From Caballeronia sp. SEWSISQ10-4 2 (GTDB taxonomy: Bacteria; Pseudomonadota; Gammaproteobacteria; Burkholderiales; Burkholderiaceae), in the NCBI RefSeq assembly GCF_030464885.1, contig NZ_JALPRJ010000027.1:1-64000 (forward strand): a stretch of DNA of 64,000 bases, read 5' to 3'. Under the pieces are notes generated by a model. The model did no database searches, had not been told where the DNA came from, and saw only the letters and a list, made by a program, of their open reading frames with translations. How positions within the stretch are numbered: position 1 is the first letter of the stretch; the number at the start of each line of letters is the position of its first letter. This document shows, piece by piece, positions 18,794 to 28,092 of this stretch. The position numbers were made by a program, and so were the translations under genes.

Positions 18794-21154
18794 TCACCTC
18801 GACGATGACGGCAGTTCCGGTTTGCGCCGCTTGCCAGCTTCGGTTTCAGTGCGTCCGGGGTCGGCCCTGAACACTTTCGGCAGCGAAAAATGGAACACGG
18901 CGCCTTCGCCTTCGCGGCCTTCGGCCCAGGTCCGGCCGTCGTGCCGCTCGATGATCCGGCGCACGTTCGCAAGGCCAATGCCGGTGCCGTCGAACTCTTC
19001 CGCACGATGCAGCCGCTGGAACACCCCGAACAATTTGTTCACGTACTTCATATTGAAACCAACGCCATTGTCCCGCACGCTGACGATGTATTCGTCTGTC
19101 GTCGAATTCACCGACAACTCGATTTTCGCCGATTCACGTGTCCGCGTATATTTCACCGCGTTCGAGAGCAGATTGCGCAGCGCGATCTGCAGGAACGCCG
19201 GATCGCCGGTCACTTTGGGCAGATCCGGGATGATCCATTCCACCTTTCGGTTCGCTGTCTCGGCCCCGAACTCCTGCGCGACCGATCTCACCAGCTGGTT
19301 CAGATCGACGACCACCGGGCGCAACGCGGCGCGGCCCATTTGCGAAAACGTCAACAGATCGTCGACCAGCACGCCGGCGAAACGCGCCGAATCGAGCATG
19401 TTGTTGAGAAAACGCTTGCTGCGCTCAGACAGCTTCTCCCCTTCGTTCTCCCGCAGCAAATCGCCATACCCGGCGATATGCCGCAGCGGCGCGCGCAAGT
19501 CGTGCGAAACGGAGTACGAAAACGCCTCGAGCTCCTTGTTTGCGCGACGCAGTTCGTTCGAGAGTTCCGCCAGTTCCTCCGCGCGGCGCAGCACGATGTT
19601 GAGCAGCCCCAAGCGAAATTCACCCGCGATTTCCAGTTCCACCGGACGCCAGTGGAGCGAGCGGTTGCGCACGGTTTCAAGCCACGGGGCAAAGTCGCGG
19701 CGCGGCGCGACGCTGCCGTCCTGGCTCGACACGCGCTTGACCGGCTCGCCCGCCCACTTGATCGTGCGCGTAGTTTCGGGACGGAACCAGATCACGTAAT
19801 TGCGGAAAATCTGCGAGATCGGTACGGCCAGGATGCCGCTCGCGGTGTCCGTGTGATGGGATGCACGCGGCCACACTTCCGGCAGCGCATCGGTCGCGTA
19901 GACGCCCATTGTGCTCGACGCAAGCCACTGCGCGAGCGCAAGCACAGTGTCCTGATCCGGCGTAGAACCGACGAGCGTGGCTTTCCCCTCGACCACGATC
20001 GCGGCACCGGTCGATCCGGCGAAACACAGCAAGTCGGCGGGCGCGGCTTCGAGACCGGCAAGATAGTCATCCTGCTCGGCCAGGGTGCCGATGAGGCGTG
20101 ACATCGTGCGCCGCAAGCCCAGCAGATACGCGGTCTCGGCGCGCTCCTCCTTCGCCTCGATCTGCAGCGACAGGATCTGCCCGAGGTGCTCGATCGCCAG
20201 GCGCACTTCAAACGGCACGAGGCGCGCGTCGTGGTCGTGGCACGAGATCAGGCCCCAGAGCTGCCCGCGCACAACCAGCGATACCGACATCGACGCATAC
20301 ATGCCCATGTTGCGCATGTACTCGAGATGGATCGGCGAGAAGCTGCGCAGCGCGGCATAAGTCAGGTCGGTCGGCCGGCCAGTCGCGGGGTTCACTGGCG
20401 GCACGAGCCGCGCGGCTTTCGCGTCCACATTCGCGACGAGACGCACGCGCTGTTTCACGTATAACGCGCGGGCCTGGCGCGGGATGTCGGAGGCGGGGAA
20501 CAACTGGTTCAGGAATGACGCGTAGCCCTCCTCTATATGCTCCGACAGCACCTGGCTGCGGCCCTCGTCATCGAATTTGTAGAGCAGCACGCGGCCGAAA
20601 CCCGTCATCGCGCGCACTTCGCGCACGGCGAGGTCCGCGAGTCCGACTATAGTCTCGACGTCCTGCAGACTGCGCGTGAAGGTGCGCACGAGCGGATACA
20701 TCGATGCAAACACGTCCGCATTCGGATGCCACGTCACTTCAAGTTCGACGATCAGGTTGCCGTCGTGCCGGTGCATCGTGATGTCGAGTTCAGGGCCGTC
20801 CATCGTCGCGGCTGCGCGGTCCTGCGGGGCTTCGCGCGGGCTGAAGAGCGGGTTCGCCACCGAGCCGATATAGAGCGGCGCTTCGTCAAGCATGGTCGTG
20901 GCCGCGGCATGTGCGACCCGTGCCGCAGCCGCGCTACCAATCAGCACGTCTACGGGCTCGCCCAGCAATTGCTCCACTGGCCTGCCCACAAGCGCCGCGA
21001 CGTTCTCGCTGGCTTGAAGGACGGTGAGCGTGCCGGAGAGGCACAGCAGATAACCGTGCGGCTGGATGCCGCCGGGGATATGAATCGGCTCGGCGTCGCA
21101 TTGCGCGTTCGCCGCATCCGCGGCCGGTAACACCGGCTCTGACTCACTGCTCAT
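18794..21154 (-). CDS. bphP: Bacteriophytochrome histidine kinase
   Basis: A 786-residue red/far-red photosensor kinase with PAS (about 15-125), GAF (about 140-310), PHY (about 330-510), HisKA with SVSHDLRAPLRH and HATPase (NNGVGF-type G1 box near 725). Cys19 before the PAS domain (AQCDAEPIHIPGGIQPHG) is the expected biliverdin attachment site. The GAF chromophore-pocket motifs DIPRQAR and SPIHLEYMRNMGM are present. The ATG at 21154 overlaps the heme oxygenase stop by four bases, so pigment supply and apoprotein are co-translated. The frame open to 21292 is inside that gene and is rejected. Confidence 0.92.
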   Translation of the reverse strand: MSSESEPVLPAADAANAQCDAEPIHIPGGIQPHGYLLCLSGTLTVLQASENVAALVGRPVEQLLGEPVDVLIGSAAAARVAHAAATTMLDEAPLYIGSVANPLFSPREAPQDRAAATMDGPELDITMHRHDGNLIVELEVTWHPNADVFASMYPLVRTFTRSLQDVETIVGLADLAVREVRAMTGFGRVLLYKFDDEGRSQVLSEHIEEGYASFLNQLFPASDIPRQARALYVKQRVRLVANVDAKAARLVPPVNPATGRPTDLTYAALRSFSPIHLEYMRNMGMYASMSVSLVVRGQLWGLISCHDHDARLVPFEVRLAIEHLGQILSLQIEAKEERAETAYLLGLRRTMSRLIGTLAEQDDYLAGLEAAPADLLCFAGSTGAAIVVEGKATLVGSTPDQDTVLALAQWLASSTMGVYATDALPEVWPRASHHTDTASGILAVPISQIFRNYVIWFRPETTRTIKWAGEPVKRVSSQDGSVAPRRDFAPWLETVRNRSLHWRPVELEIAGEFRLGLLNIVLRRAEELAELSNELRRANKELEAFSYSVSHDLRAPLRHIAGYGDLLRENEGEKLSERSKRFLNNMLDSARFAGVLVDDLLTFSQMGRAALRPVVVDLNQLVRSVAQEFGAETANRKVEWIIPDLPKVTGDPAFLQIALRNLLSNAVKYTRTRESAKIELSVNSTTDEYIVSVRDNGVGFNMKYVNKLFGVFQRLHRAEEFDGTGIGLANVRRIIERHDGRTWAEGREGEGAVFHFSLPKVFRADPGRTETEAGKRRKPELPSSSR

Positions 21155-21750
21155 GCCATTGCCCCTGACCCTGTGCGAACCTTGCCGAGCCAGTCGTGCA
21201 AACCCTCGAACGTGGCGATCGCGGCATCGACTGCCACGTCGGCCTGCTCGGCCGGCACGTTCGCGCGCACGGTCTCGCGGAAGACGTTCCACATGCTGCC
21301 CGTGCGTAAGCCGTAGCCCTCGAAATAAGCGTTGCCGCGGCCGCTTTGCAGACCGAACAATGTCGCGACGTGCGGCGCGATAAAGCGCCCTCCGAGCGTC
21401 GAGCCCTCCATCACGTACATGGAACCGAATACGCGGCCGATGCTGTCCATCGCCGGCAAGCGCTCAACTTTTGTCACCGCGCTGGCGCGAGCGTTGTCCC
21501 CGGTCAGAAACGTCAAATCCGACGCAAGCAGCGACGCCTTGCGCCGTCCTTCGAAAAACTCGCGCAGCGGTGCAGGCATGGCCGCCGCAACAGAGTTCTC
21601 CCAAGGTGCAACGTATCCATAAAAGCTTTCAAGCAATGCAACGTAATCCTCGCGCGGCCACTCAGTGCGCATGAGGTCCAGTGCGTTTTCCAGCCGTGCA
21701 TGACACTCGGCTGTTTCGGTTTTCAGACGGGACATAAGATCGTATTGCAT
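21151..21750 (-). CDS. bphO: Biliverdin-producing heme oxygenase
   Basis: A 199-residue all-helical heme oxygenase. The heme-ligand His is in AECHARLE (about residue 17) and the distal-helix motif GSMYVMEGSTLGG is intact. It cleaves heme to biliverdin, the chromophore of the bacteriophytochrome encoded directly downstream with a 4-base overlap. It is the first gene of the photosensor operon; the promoter should be in the 433 bases upstream. Confidence 0.9.
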   Translation of the reverse strand: MQYDLMSRLKTETAECHARLENALDLMRTEWPREDYVALLESFYGYVAPWENSVAAAMPAPLREFFEGRRKASLLASDLTFLTGDNARASAVTKVERLPAMDSIGRVFGSMYVMEGSTLGGRFIAPHVATLFGLQSGRGNAYFEGYGLRTGSMWNVFRETVRANVPAEQADVAVDAAIATFEGLHDWLGKVRTGSGAMA

Positions 21751-22183
21751 GATCCGTTCGATAGGTTGCCGCGCGAGCGTGCCGCGATGTTGACCCGAAT
21801 GCCAGGTGCTGAGTACCGGATACCGGACCGGGCGGGCGGCGTTGCGTCAGTTCGTGATGGCTGCGGCGTGGGCCGGCACGTCAAATGGACCGGGCGAGAC
21901 GTCGAGCGTGCCTGACTCGTCGTCGCGAACTCTGCGCCGAGTCGGCATCGATTACCGATGTATGCCCGGCACGCACGCAAAAATGGTAGAAACAACTGCA
22001 GTGGATATCGGGTAAGCGCCTTTCTCAGCTTGCCTCACACGGGACCGTGCGAGTTCTTCGCGAGTTCTCCCATATCGCGCGCTCATTCTACGCAAGAGCC
22101 GCTTTGTTGACCACGGGCAGCAACCAGCAAAGCCGCGTCACTGCTTGCACTTGCCGCGGATGTTCACTTGCATGGACTTGCGT
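21751..22183. other. 433-base intergenic region before the photosensor operon
   Basis: I see no gene, hairpin or repeat that I can support here. It lies between the end of ligD and the start of bphO, both on the minus strand, so it should hold the bphO promoter and possibly a ligD terminator. Short frames on both strands have no family resemblance. Confidence 0.6.
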
Positions 22184-25018
22184 TCACTTGATATCGAGCC
22201 GCTTTTTCATCGAAGCGGTGATGCGTTGCCGTGTCTTGGCGTATTCGCTCCATGGATCGGTTTTGAGTGTCTCCAGGCGTTCATGCAGATTGCCGATATT
22301 CCATTGATCGCCGCTCGTGGTCGCGTCGAGCTCGTCCCAGCCGATAGGCACCGACGCCCCCATCCCCGGCCGGGCGCGCAGCGAAAACGCGGCGACCGTG
22401 CTCGACCCGCGGTTGTTGCGTAAATAATCGACGAAGATCTTGTCCCGGCGATTCTGCTTGCCCATCTTCGCGGAGAAATACTTGGGCAGCGTGCTCGCCA
22501 TATGCTGTGCAACTGCTTGCGAAAAACCCTTCACTTCGTCCCAGCCAGCTTGCGGCATGAGCGGCGCCACCACATGCAGCCCCTTCCCGCCGCTCGTCTT
22601 GCAAAACGATTCAAGCCCGAGTTCTGCCAGCAATTCACGCGTGAGGCGTGCGGCCTCCTGCATCCGGTCCCAGCCGAGCCCATCGCCGGGATCGAGATCG
22701 AAGACCATCCGGTCAGGCTTTTCGAGCTTGGCGGCAAGCGCGTTCCAGGTATGCATCTCGATCGTGCTCATTTGCGCTGCGCCCACCAGTGCGCCGACGT
22801 TTTCTATCGTGATGAGCGCAGGATGACCGGGGTCAATACCTGGATGCTGTTTGACGTTCGGGATGCTCAGCTTCTCGCTGTGTTTCTGGAAGAACAACTC
22901 GCCGCCGATATCCTCCGGCGCGCGCACCAGCGACACCGGCCGGTCCTTCAGATGCGGCAGCATCCACGGTGCGACGGCTTCGTAATACAGAGCGAGATCG
23001 AGCTTGCGGACACCGGTCGACGGGTCGATCACACGATCGGGGTGACTGATCTTCACGCCCGCCACCAGTTCGGTACCAGCGGGACTACGCGCGGCTTTTT
23101 TAGCAGCCGTTTTCGCGGAAGCGGGTTTGGATTTCCCATTTGATTTGGCCGTGTCGATGGCCTTCGTCGCCGCTCTCACCGCGTTTTTGGCCGTCGACTT
23201 CTTCGCGGGCTTTTCGTCCTCATCGTCCAACGCAACCTCCTTCGTCGATTTCGGCACTTCCTTGACGATCTGTCGCGCCGGCTTGTCGTCCCTCAGGGCG
23301 ACGAACGACGCTTGCCGCACGATCCGCTCCGACGTCCATTCCGCGAAATTGCATTCGGCGACAAGTTCCGGCCTGACCCAATGCACCGGTGTCCGGCTAC
23401 GCTCTTTCGGCGCGGCGGCGAACGGCATCGTCTTGATCTCGCGTGCATCGAGTTGCTTTTTGATGTCGCGCAAAGTCGATGCATCGAAGCCGCTGCCCAC
23501 GCGTCCCGCGTACTGCAGCTTGCCGTGCGTGTCGTACACGCCGAGCAATAGCGCGCCGAACTGGCCCCGGCTGCCCGTCGGTTCCGTATATCCGCCGATC
23601 ACGAATTCCTGCCGGCGCCGGCACTTCAGCTTGATCCACGCGCTGCTGCGTCCCGACGTATAACCGCTGTCGCGCCGCTTGCCGATAATCCCTTCCAGCG
23701 CCATGTCGCAGGCGCTTTTCAGCAAGTCGTCGACGCTGAATTCGAAGTCCGCGGAGAAACGCAGGGCGTCGTCATCGAGTGGCTCCAGCAGCGCCTTCAA
23801 GATCGCTCGCCGCTGGACCAGCGGCACGCCGCGCAGGTCGTAGCCGTTCAAGTAGGGGATATCGAAAAAATAGACGGCAATATCTTGCGGACGATTGGCG
23901 TCGAACGCGTTCTGCAGTTTCTGGAAGTTCGGCAGACCGTTGTCGTCGAGCACGACTGCCTCGCCGTCCAGCCACGCGCTCTCCACATCGAGCTTGGCTA
24001 ACGCCTTGACCTGACGACTGAATTTGTCGGTCCAGTCGTGTCCGTTGCGCGTGAAGATCTGCGTCGACTTCGCTTTCGATGCCTCGCGATCGATGCGTAC
24101 CAGAATCCGGTAACCGTCAAATTTTATTTCGTATGACCAATCATCGCTCGATGGAGGTGTATCCACGAGCGTCGCCAGTTGCGGCTTCATCGTGGCCGGA
24201 AGCTTCGCGCGCACCGCATCCTGGATCGCGGGATTATTGGCAAGCGTGCGCAGCGATTCCGCGCTCCGGTTAGCCACGATGTCCGGCCTCGGCTGATCCG
24301 GGCTTTTACCTTGATCTTTCACCGCGGGCCGTTTCGGCGACGGTGCAGCCTTCGTGGCCCTGCTCGTCTTCGCGGCGGTCTTGCGCTCGGCCCTGTCGCG
24401 CACTTCGCCGCTTTTCGTACGTGCGCCGAGCGAATCGCTCATCACGCTGCCTGGCTTTTTCAACAGCACGTCATAGTCGGCTTCGCTGCGCGCTTCGTCG
24501 TCGCGTTCCTTGATCAACAGCCATTGTTCCTTGTCGCCATTGCCACGCATGTTGCTGCGCACGAGCGTCCAGCCGCCGCGCAGCTTCTCGCCGTGCAGAA
24601 CGAACTTGAGCTTGCCTTTTGCATAGCTTTCACGCGCTTCGCCGATGCTGCCGGACTGCGGCTCCCACGTCCCGTGATCCCACACGATCACGCTGCCCGC
24701 GCCGTAGTTATCCTCGGGAATATCGCCTTCGAACGAGCCGTAATCGACCGGATGATCTTCCACATGCACGGCAAGCCGTTTCACCGATGGATCCAGACTC
24801 GGCCCTTTCGGTACTGCCCACGATTTCAGCGCGCCATCGAGTTCGAGACGAAAGTCGTAGTGAAGACGTCGTGCATCGTGTTCCTGGATGACAAACGAAA
24901 GCGCGCTCGCCTGAGCTTTCTTCGACGTGCGCCTGGCCTTCGCAGCCGCGTGGCCGGAAGGCTCGGGCGTCTGGTTGAAACGCCTCATGCGCTGATAGGT
25001 GTCGAGTTTATCGGCCAT
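22184..25018 (-). CDS. ligD: ATP-dependent DNA ligase D (NHEJ)
   Basis: A 944-residue three-domain end-joining enzyme. The order is 3'-phosphoesterase (about 35-190; RLHYDFRLEL and HVEDHPVDYGSFEG), ligase (about 270-590; adenylation Lys299 in YEIKFDGYR) and polymerase/primase (about 660-944; metal-binding FDLDPGDGLGW). Lys/Ala-rich linkers separate the domains (205-245 and 590-655). With Ku it repairs double-strand breaks without a template. It begins 47 bases after the ku stop on the same strand. Confidence 0.95.
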   Translation of the reverse strand: MADKLDTYQRMRRFNQTPEPSGHAAAKARRTSKKAQASALSFVIQEHDARRLHYDFRLELDGALKSWAVPKGPSLDPSVKRLAVHVEDHPVDYGSFEGDIPEDNYGAGSVIVWDHGTWEPQSGSIGEARESYAKGKLKFVLHGEKLRGGWTLVRSNMRGNGDKEQWLLIKERDDEARSEADYDVLLKKPGSVMSDSLGARTKSGEVRDRAERKTAAKTSRATKAAPSPKRPAVKDQGKSPDQPRPDIVANRSAESLRTLANNPAIQDAVRAKLPATMKPQLATLVDTPPSSDDWSYEIKFDGYRILVRIDREASKAKSTQIFTRNGHDWTDKFSRQVKALAKLDVESAWLDGEAVVLDDNGLPNFQKLQNAFDANRPQDIAVYFFDIPYLNGYDLRGVPLVQRRAILKALLEPLDDDALRFSADFEFSVDDLLKSACDMALEGIIGKRRDSGYTSGRSSAWIKLKCRRRQEFVIGGYTEPTGSRGQFGALLLGVYDTHGKLQYAGRVGSGFDASTLRDIKKQLDAREIKTMPFAAAPKERSRTPVHWVRPELVAECNFAEWTSERIVRQASFVALRDDKPARQIVKEVPKSTKEVALDDEDEKPAKKSTAKNAVRAATKAIDTAKSNGKSKPASAKTAAKKAARSPAGTELVAGVKISHPDRVIDPSTGVRKLDLALYYEAVAPWMLPHLKDRPVSLVRAPEDIGGELFFQKHSEKLSIPNVKQHPGIDPGHPALITIENVGALVGAAQMSTIEMHTWNALAAKLEKPDRMVFDLDPGDGLGWDRMQEAARLTRELLAELGLESFCKTSGGKGLHVVAPLMPQAGWDEVKGFSQAVAQHMASTLPKYFSAKMGKQNRRDKIFVDYLRNNRGSSTVAAFSLRARPGMGASVPIGWDELDATTSGDQWNIGNLHERLETLKTDPWSEYAKTRQRITASMKKRLDIK

Positions 25019-25065
25019 CGGCGAATCGCTTTTCCTGGTGCGTGGTAACGCGTGACGACGAGCTC

Positions 25066-25974
25066 TTAGGCGCGTTTGCGGCGCGTTGTGGTCTTGCGCG
25101 CGGGTTTGGCCGCCGGTTCTTCCGCCTCGGCTTCGGAGGTGTCGTCGTCGGTATTCTTAGCGGCGCGCCTCGCGGGTTTTCCCTTCTTCAAACTGCGTTT
25201 GAGCAGTTCGGACAAGTCGAGGATCTCCGCCGATGCCTTGCGCGGCGCACCTTCCTCCACCTCCGACACCTCCTCGGTCTTGCCCTCCTTCACCTTCTTG
25301 TTGACGAGCGCCATGATGTCTTCGCGGAACGTGTCGTGATAGTCGTGCGGGTTCCACGCATCGCTCATGTCGTCTATCAATCGCTGGGCCATCTCCAGTT
25401 CTTTCGGCGATACCCCCGCCTTCTTCGAGTTCTCGTCGGGGAACTTGAACTCGTCGAAATCGCGCACTTCGTCAGCCCAACGCAACGTGTTGAGCGCCAA
25501 CGCCGGACCCACCGGAATTAGCGCGGCGAGATGCTGCTTGTTGTGCAGCACCACGTTCGCAATCCCCACTTTCCCCGACGCCTTCAACGCATCGCGCAGC
25601 AGCGCATACACCTTCTCGCCCTTGCGGTCGGGCGCGAGGTAATACGGGGTATCGAGGGAAAGAAACGAGATCTCGGGTGCTTCGACGAACGCGAGAATAT
25701 CCACGGTCTGCGTCGACTCAGGATTAGCCGAGCGAATTTCAGCGTCGCTCATCACGACATATTTGCCCTTCTCGTACTCGAAGCCTCGCACGATGTTCTC
25801 GCGCGTGACGTCCTTGCCCGTGTTCTTGTTGAACTGCTTATAGCCGATGGGATCCATCGAGCGCTTATCGAGCAGGTTGAAGCCGACTTTCTCCGACTGC
25901 GTTGCCGGATAAAGCTGCACGGGGACGTGGACCAGCCCGAAGCTGATCGCGCCTTTCCAGATCATGTGTGGCAT
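25066..25974 (-). CDS. ku: Ku homodimeric end-binding protein (NHEJ)
   Basis: A 302-residue bacterial Ku. The opening IWKGAISFGLVHVPVQLYPAT and the core DAEIRSANPESTQTVDILAFV and LHNKQHLAALIPVGPAL are family signatures. The Lys/Arg-rich C-terminus (from about residue 255) is the DNA-binding tail that modulates threading onto DNA and LigD recruitment. Start ATG at 25974; an alternative in-frame ATG is at 25965. Forms an operon with ligD. Confidence 0.94.
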   Translation of the reverse strand: MPHMIWKGAISFGLVHVPVQLYPATQSEKVGFNLLDKRSMDPIGYKQFNKNTGKDVTRENIVRGFEYEKGKYVVMSDAEIRSANPESTQTVDILAFVEAPEISFLSLDTPYYLAPDRKGEKVYALLRDALKASGKVGIANVVLHNKQHLAALIPVGPALALNTLRWADEVRDFDEFKFPDENSKKAGVSPKELEMAQRLIDDMSDAWNPHDYHDTFREDIMALVNKKVKEGKTEEVSEVEEGAPRKASAEILDLSELLKRSLKKGKPARRAAKNTDDDTSEAEAEEPAAKPARKTTTRRKRA

Positions 25975-26195
25975 CGCGCTTGGCCTTTTGCGAAAAGCCG
26001 CTCTGACGGCGTTGACGATATAAACGGTCTGCGCGCGCCGACAAACGTGTGGTCGCGTGCTCTCGTGGTCGTTACACCGTTGCAGAAAACGTGCCAGATG
26101 GGACCGCTCGCGCCGGCTTGACGACGACAGACTGAGCGCAGGCAGCGCGCCCTCGAACGCCCCCTGCGATACGCAAAATTTGCCGGACTAGAAGG

Positions 26196-26780
26196 TTACT
26201 TGCGGCTGGCGCTGACCGTGAGTTTCGTGCCGTCGCTGAGCGTGACGGATTTTTCGGCGCCGCCGGTGGGCATCGTGAAATGGACAAGCTGGCTGAAGAA
26301 GTTATCGGTGGGACATTGCAGTTTCTTGCCGGCCACGGTGACGGGCGTCGTCGCGCGCGGCGCGTGGCCCTGGAAACTCAACTGAACGTCGGCGTCCCCG
26401 CTGTTCGCGATCACCGCCGCGAAACGAATCTTCACCTGACGTACCGTCGTCCCGCTTGCGTTGCGGATGGCGTCCACGCCCGGGCACGCGTCCGGGACGT
26501 TCTGCGAACCGCCTGCGGGTTTGCTTTGCCACGTGAAGTCATCGGTCTGGCCCGAGCGGATCGTGCGGGTTTCCTGCGCACTGCCCCAGTTCTTCGACGC
26601 CATCTTCACCGTGTATTTGATCGGTCCGTCGTTGGCGACTTCCGACAGCACCTTGATGCTTGGCGTCGCATTGGCCGCCGACACAGCCACGCAAGCCAAA
26701 AGCGCCATGACGGCGTTGGCGGAAATCACGCGACCTTGCTTCGACCGGCAACCCTGAATAAAACCCGAACGATCGATCAT
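26196..26780 (-). CDS. Secreted protein of unknown function
   Basis: A 194-residue protein if started at the ATG at 26780. An N-terminal hydrophobic stretch (AVMALLACVAVSAANA, cut before TPS) looks like a signal peptide, so it is probably periplasmic or exported. The mature part is Thr/Ser/Lys-rich and beta-like, with one Cys pair (CPGVDAIR and KLQCPTD). It resembles small uncharacterised Burkholderia proteins (possibly DUF6013), which I cannot confirm. It stands alone between ku and an oxidoreductase gene on the same strand. Confidence 0.65.
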   Translation of the reverse strand: MIDRSGFIQGCRSKQGRVISANAVMALLACVAVSAANATPSIKVLSEVANDGPIKYTVKMASKNWGSAQETRTIRSGQTDDFTWQSKPAGGSQNVPDACPGVDAIRNASGTTVRQVKIRFAAVIANSGDADVQLSFQGHAPRATTPVTVAGKKLQCPTDNFFSQLVHFTMPTGGAEKSVTLSDGTKLTVSASRK

Positions 26781-26954
26781 GCGAAAAGCCCCTCCGTGTG
26801 CAGCCGTCACGCCGGGCATACCGCAACGGCGCCGGGGTAGTCCGAGCCGCGCGTGAGGCGCGATCAGTCTAGCGCGACGCGCGCTGCGGGCTTCTCATGG
26901 GAAACCCGGGGCACGCGGCTTGCAATGGATCGGCCGATCGATACGCTGGACGAA

Positions 26955-27971
26955 TCAGAACCCGGTCAGCACGAGCTTGCCGATCGCCCGCCCTTCTTCC
27001 AGCAGCCGGTGCGCTTCGCGCAGGTTCGTTGCATTGATCTTGCCGAGATCGCGGCCGAGCGTTGTCTTGACCGTGCCTGCGTCGATCAGTCGCGCCACTT
27101 CGGTCAGCAGCTTGTGCTGTTCAATCATGTCCGGCGTGCCGAACATCGAGCGTGTGAACATGAATTCCCAGTGGAACGCAGCGCTTTTCGCCTTCAGCAA
27201 TTCGACAGCAATCGGCTTGTCGTTTTCAACGATCGTGCAAATGCCGCCTTGCGGAGCGATGACAGCAGCGGCGGCCGGGAAATGTTTATCCGTGTCGTTG
27301 AAGATCAGCACATAGTCCACTTGCTCGAAACCTGCGTCCCTCAGTTGCTTCGGCATGTCGCCGAAATGATCGACGATATGATCCGCGCCCAGTTCGCTCG
27401 CCCATTTCGCCGACTCCGGCCGCGATGCAGTCGCGATCACCTTCAGCTTCGCGACTTTTTTCGCGAGCTGGATGCCGATCGAACCCACGCCGCCCGCGCC
27501 GCCAACGATCAGCACGGACTTGCCCGCGTCGTGTCCTTCCGCCGATACCCCCAGCCGGTCGAACAGCGCTTCCCATGCGGTGATCGTGGTGAGTGGCAGC
27601 GCCGCTGCGTGCGAGAAATCGAGCGACTTCGGTTTCACGCCGACAATGCGTTCATCGACCAGATGGAACTCGCTGTTCGAACCCGGCCGGGTGATGCTGC
27701 CCGCGTAGAAAACGGGATCGCCCACTTTGAACAGCGTCACGTCCGGGCCGACCGCTTCGACCACGCCCGATGCGTCCCAGCCGAGCACCCGCGGCGTCTC
27801 TTCAACCTTGTCCTTCGGCGCACGGACTTTCGTATCGACGGGATTCACGCCGATCGCTTCGATCTTCACCAGCAGATCGCGTCCGGCAGGCGCGGGTTTG
27901 TCGATCTCCACGTCCATCAGCGATTCCGGATTGGAGATTGGCAAGTAGCGAGTCAGTGCAATAGCTTTCAT
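26955..27971 (-). CDS. Zinc-type alcohol dehydrogenase / quinone oxidoreductase-like protein
   Basis: A 338-residue medium-chain dehydrogenase/reductase. GroES-like N-terminal half (GVNPVDTKVRAP; GWDASGVVEAVG) and a Rossmann half with GGAGGVGSIGIQLAK for NADPH. The catalytic zinc ligands of true alcohol dehydrogenases are not evident, so it is probably a zinc-independent enone or quinone reductase. It is divergent from a LysR regulator across 121 bases that hold a perfect inverted repeat, so the regulator likely controls it. Confidence 0.85.
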   Translation of the reverse strand: MKAIALTRYLPISNPESLMDVEIDKPAPAGRDLLVKIEAIGVNPVDTKVRAPKDKVEETPRVLGWDASGVVEAVGPDVTLFKVGDPVFYAGSITRPGSNSEFHLVDERIVGVKPKSLDFSHAAALPLTTITAWEALFDRLGVSAEGHDAGKSVLIVGGAGGVGSIGIQLAKKVAKLKVIATASRPESAKWASELGADHIVDHFGDMPKQLRDAGFEQVDYVLIFNDTDKHFPAAAAVIAPQGGICTIVENDKPIAVELLKAKSAAFHWEFMFTRSMFGTPDMIEQHKLLTEVARLIDAGTVKTTLGRDLGKINATNLREAHRLLEEGRAIGKLVLTGF

Positions 27972-28060
27972 GGAATAGCTCCTTAAGGTGTGTCAAGCGT
28001 CGGATGTGCGATGCATGGACGCGATCTTAAGGATTTTCGGCTTCGCGTGAAACCGTCATA

Positions 28061-28082
28061 ATCAATAAAACATTTTATTGAT
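28061..28082. promoter_or_regulatory. Perfect inverted repeat, likely LysR operator
   Basis: ATCAATAAAA and TTTTATTGAT form a perfect 10-base inverted repeat with a 2-base centre, very AT-rich against the surrounding GC-rich DNA. It sits between the divergent oxidoreductase and LysR genes, as expected for a LysR-type binding site. It also covers a TTG (28078) that could be read as an early start, arguing for a later start of the regulator. Confidence 0.6.
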
Positions 28083-28092
28083 AAACAAGAAA

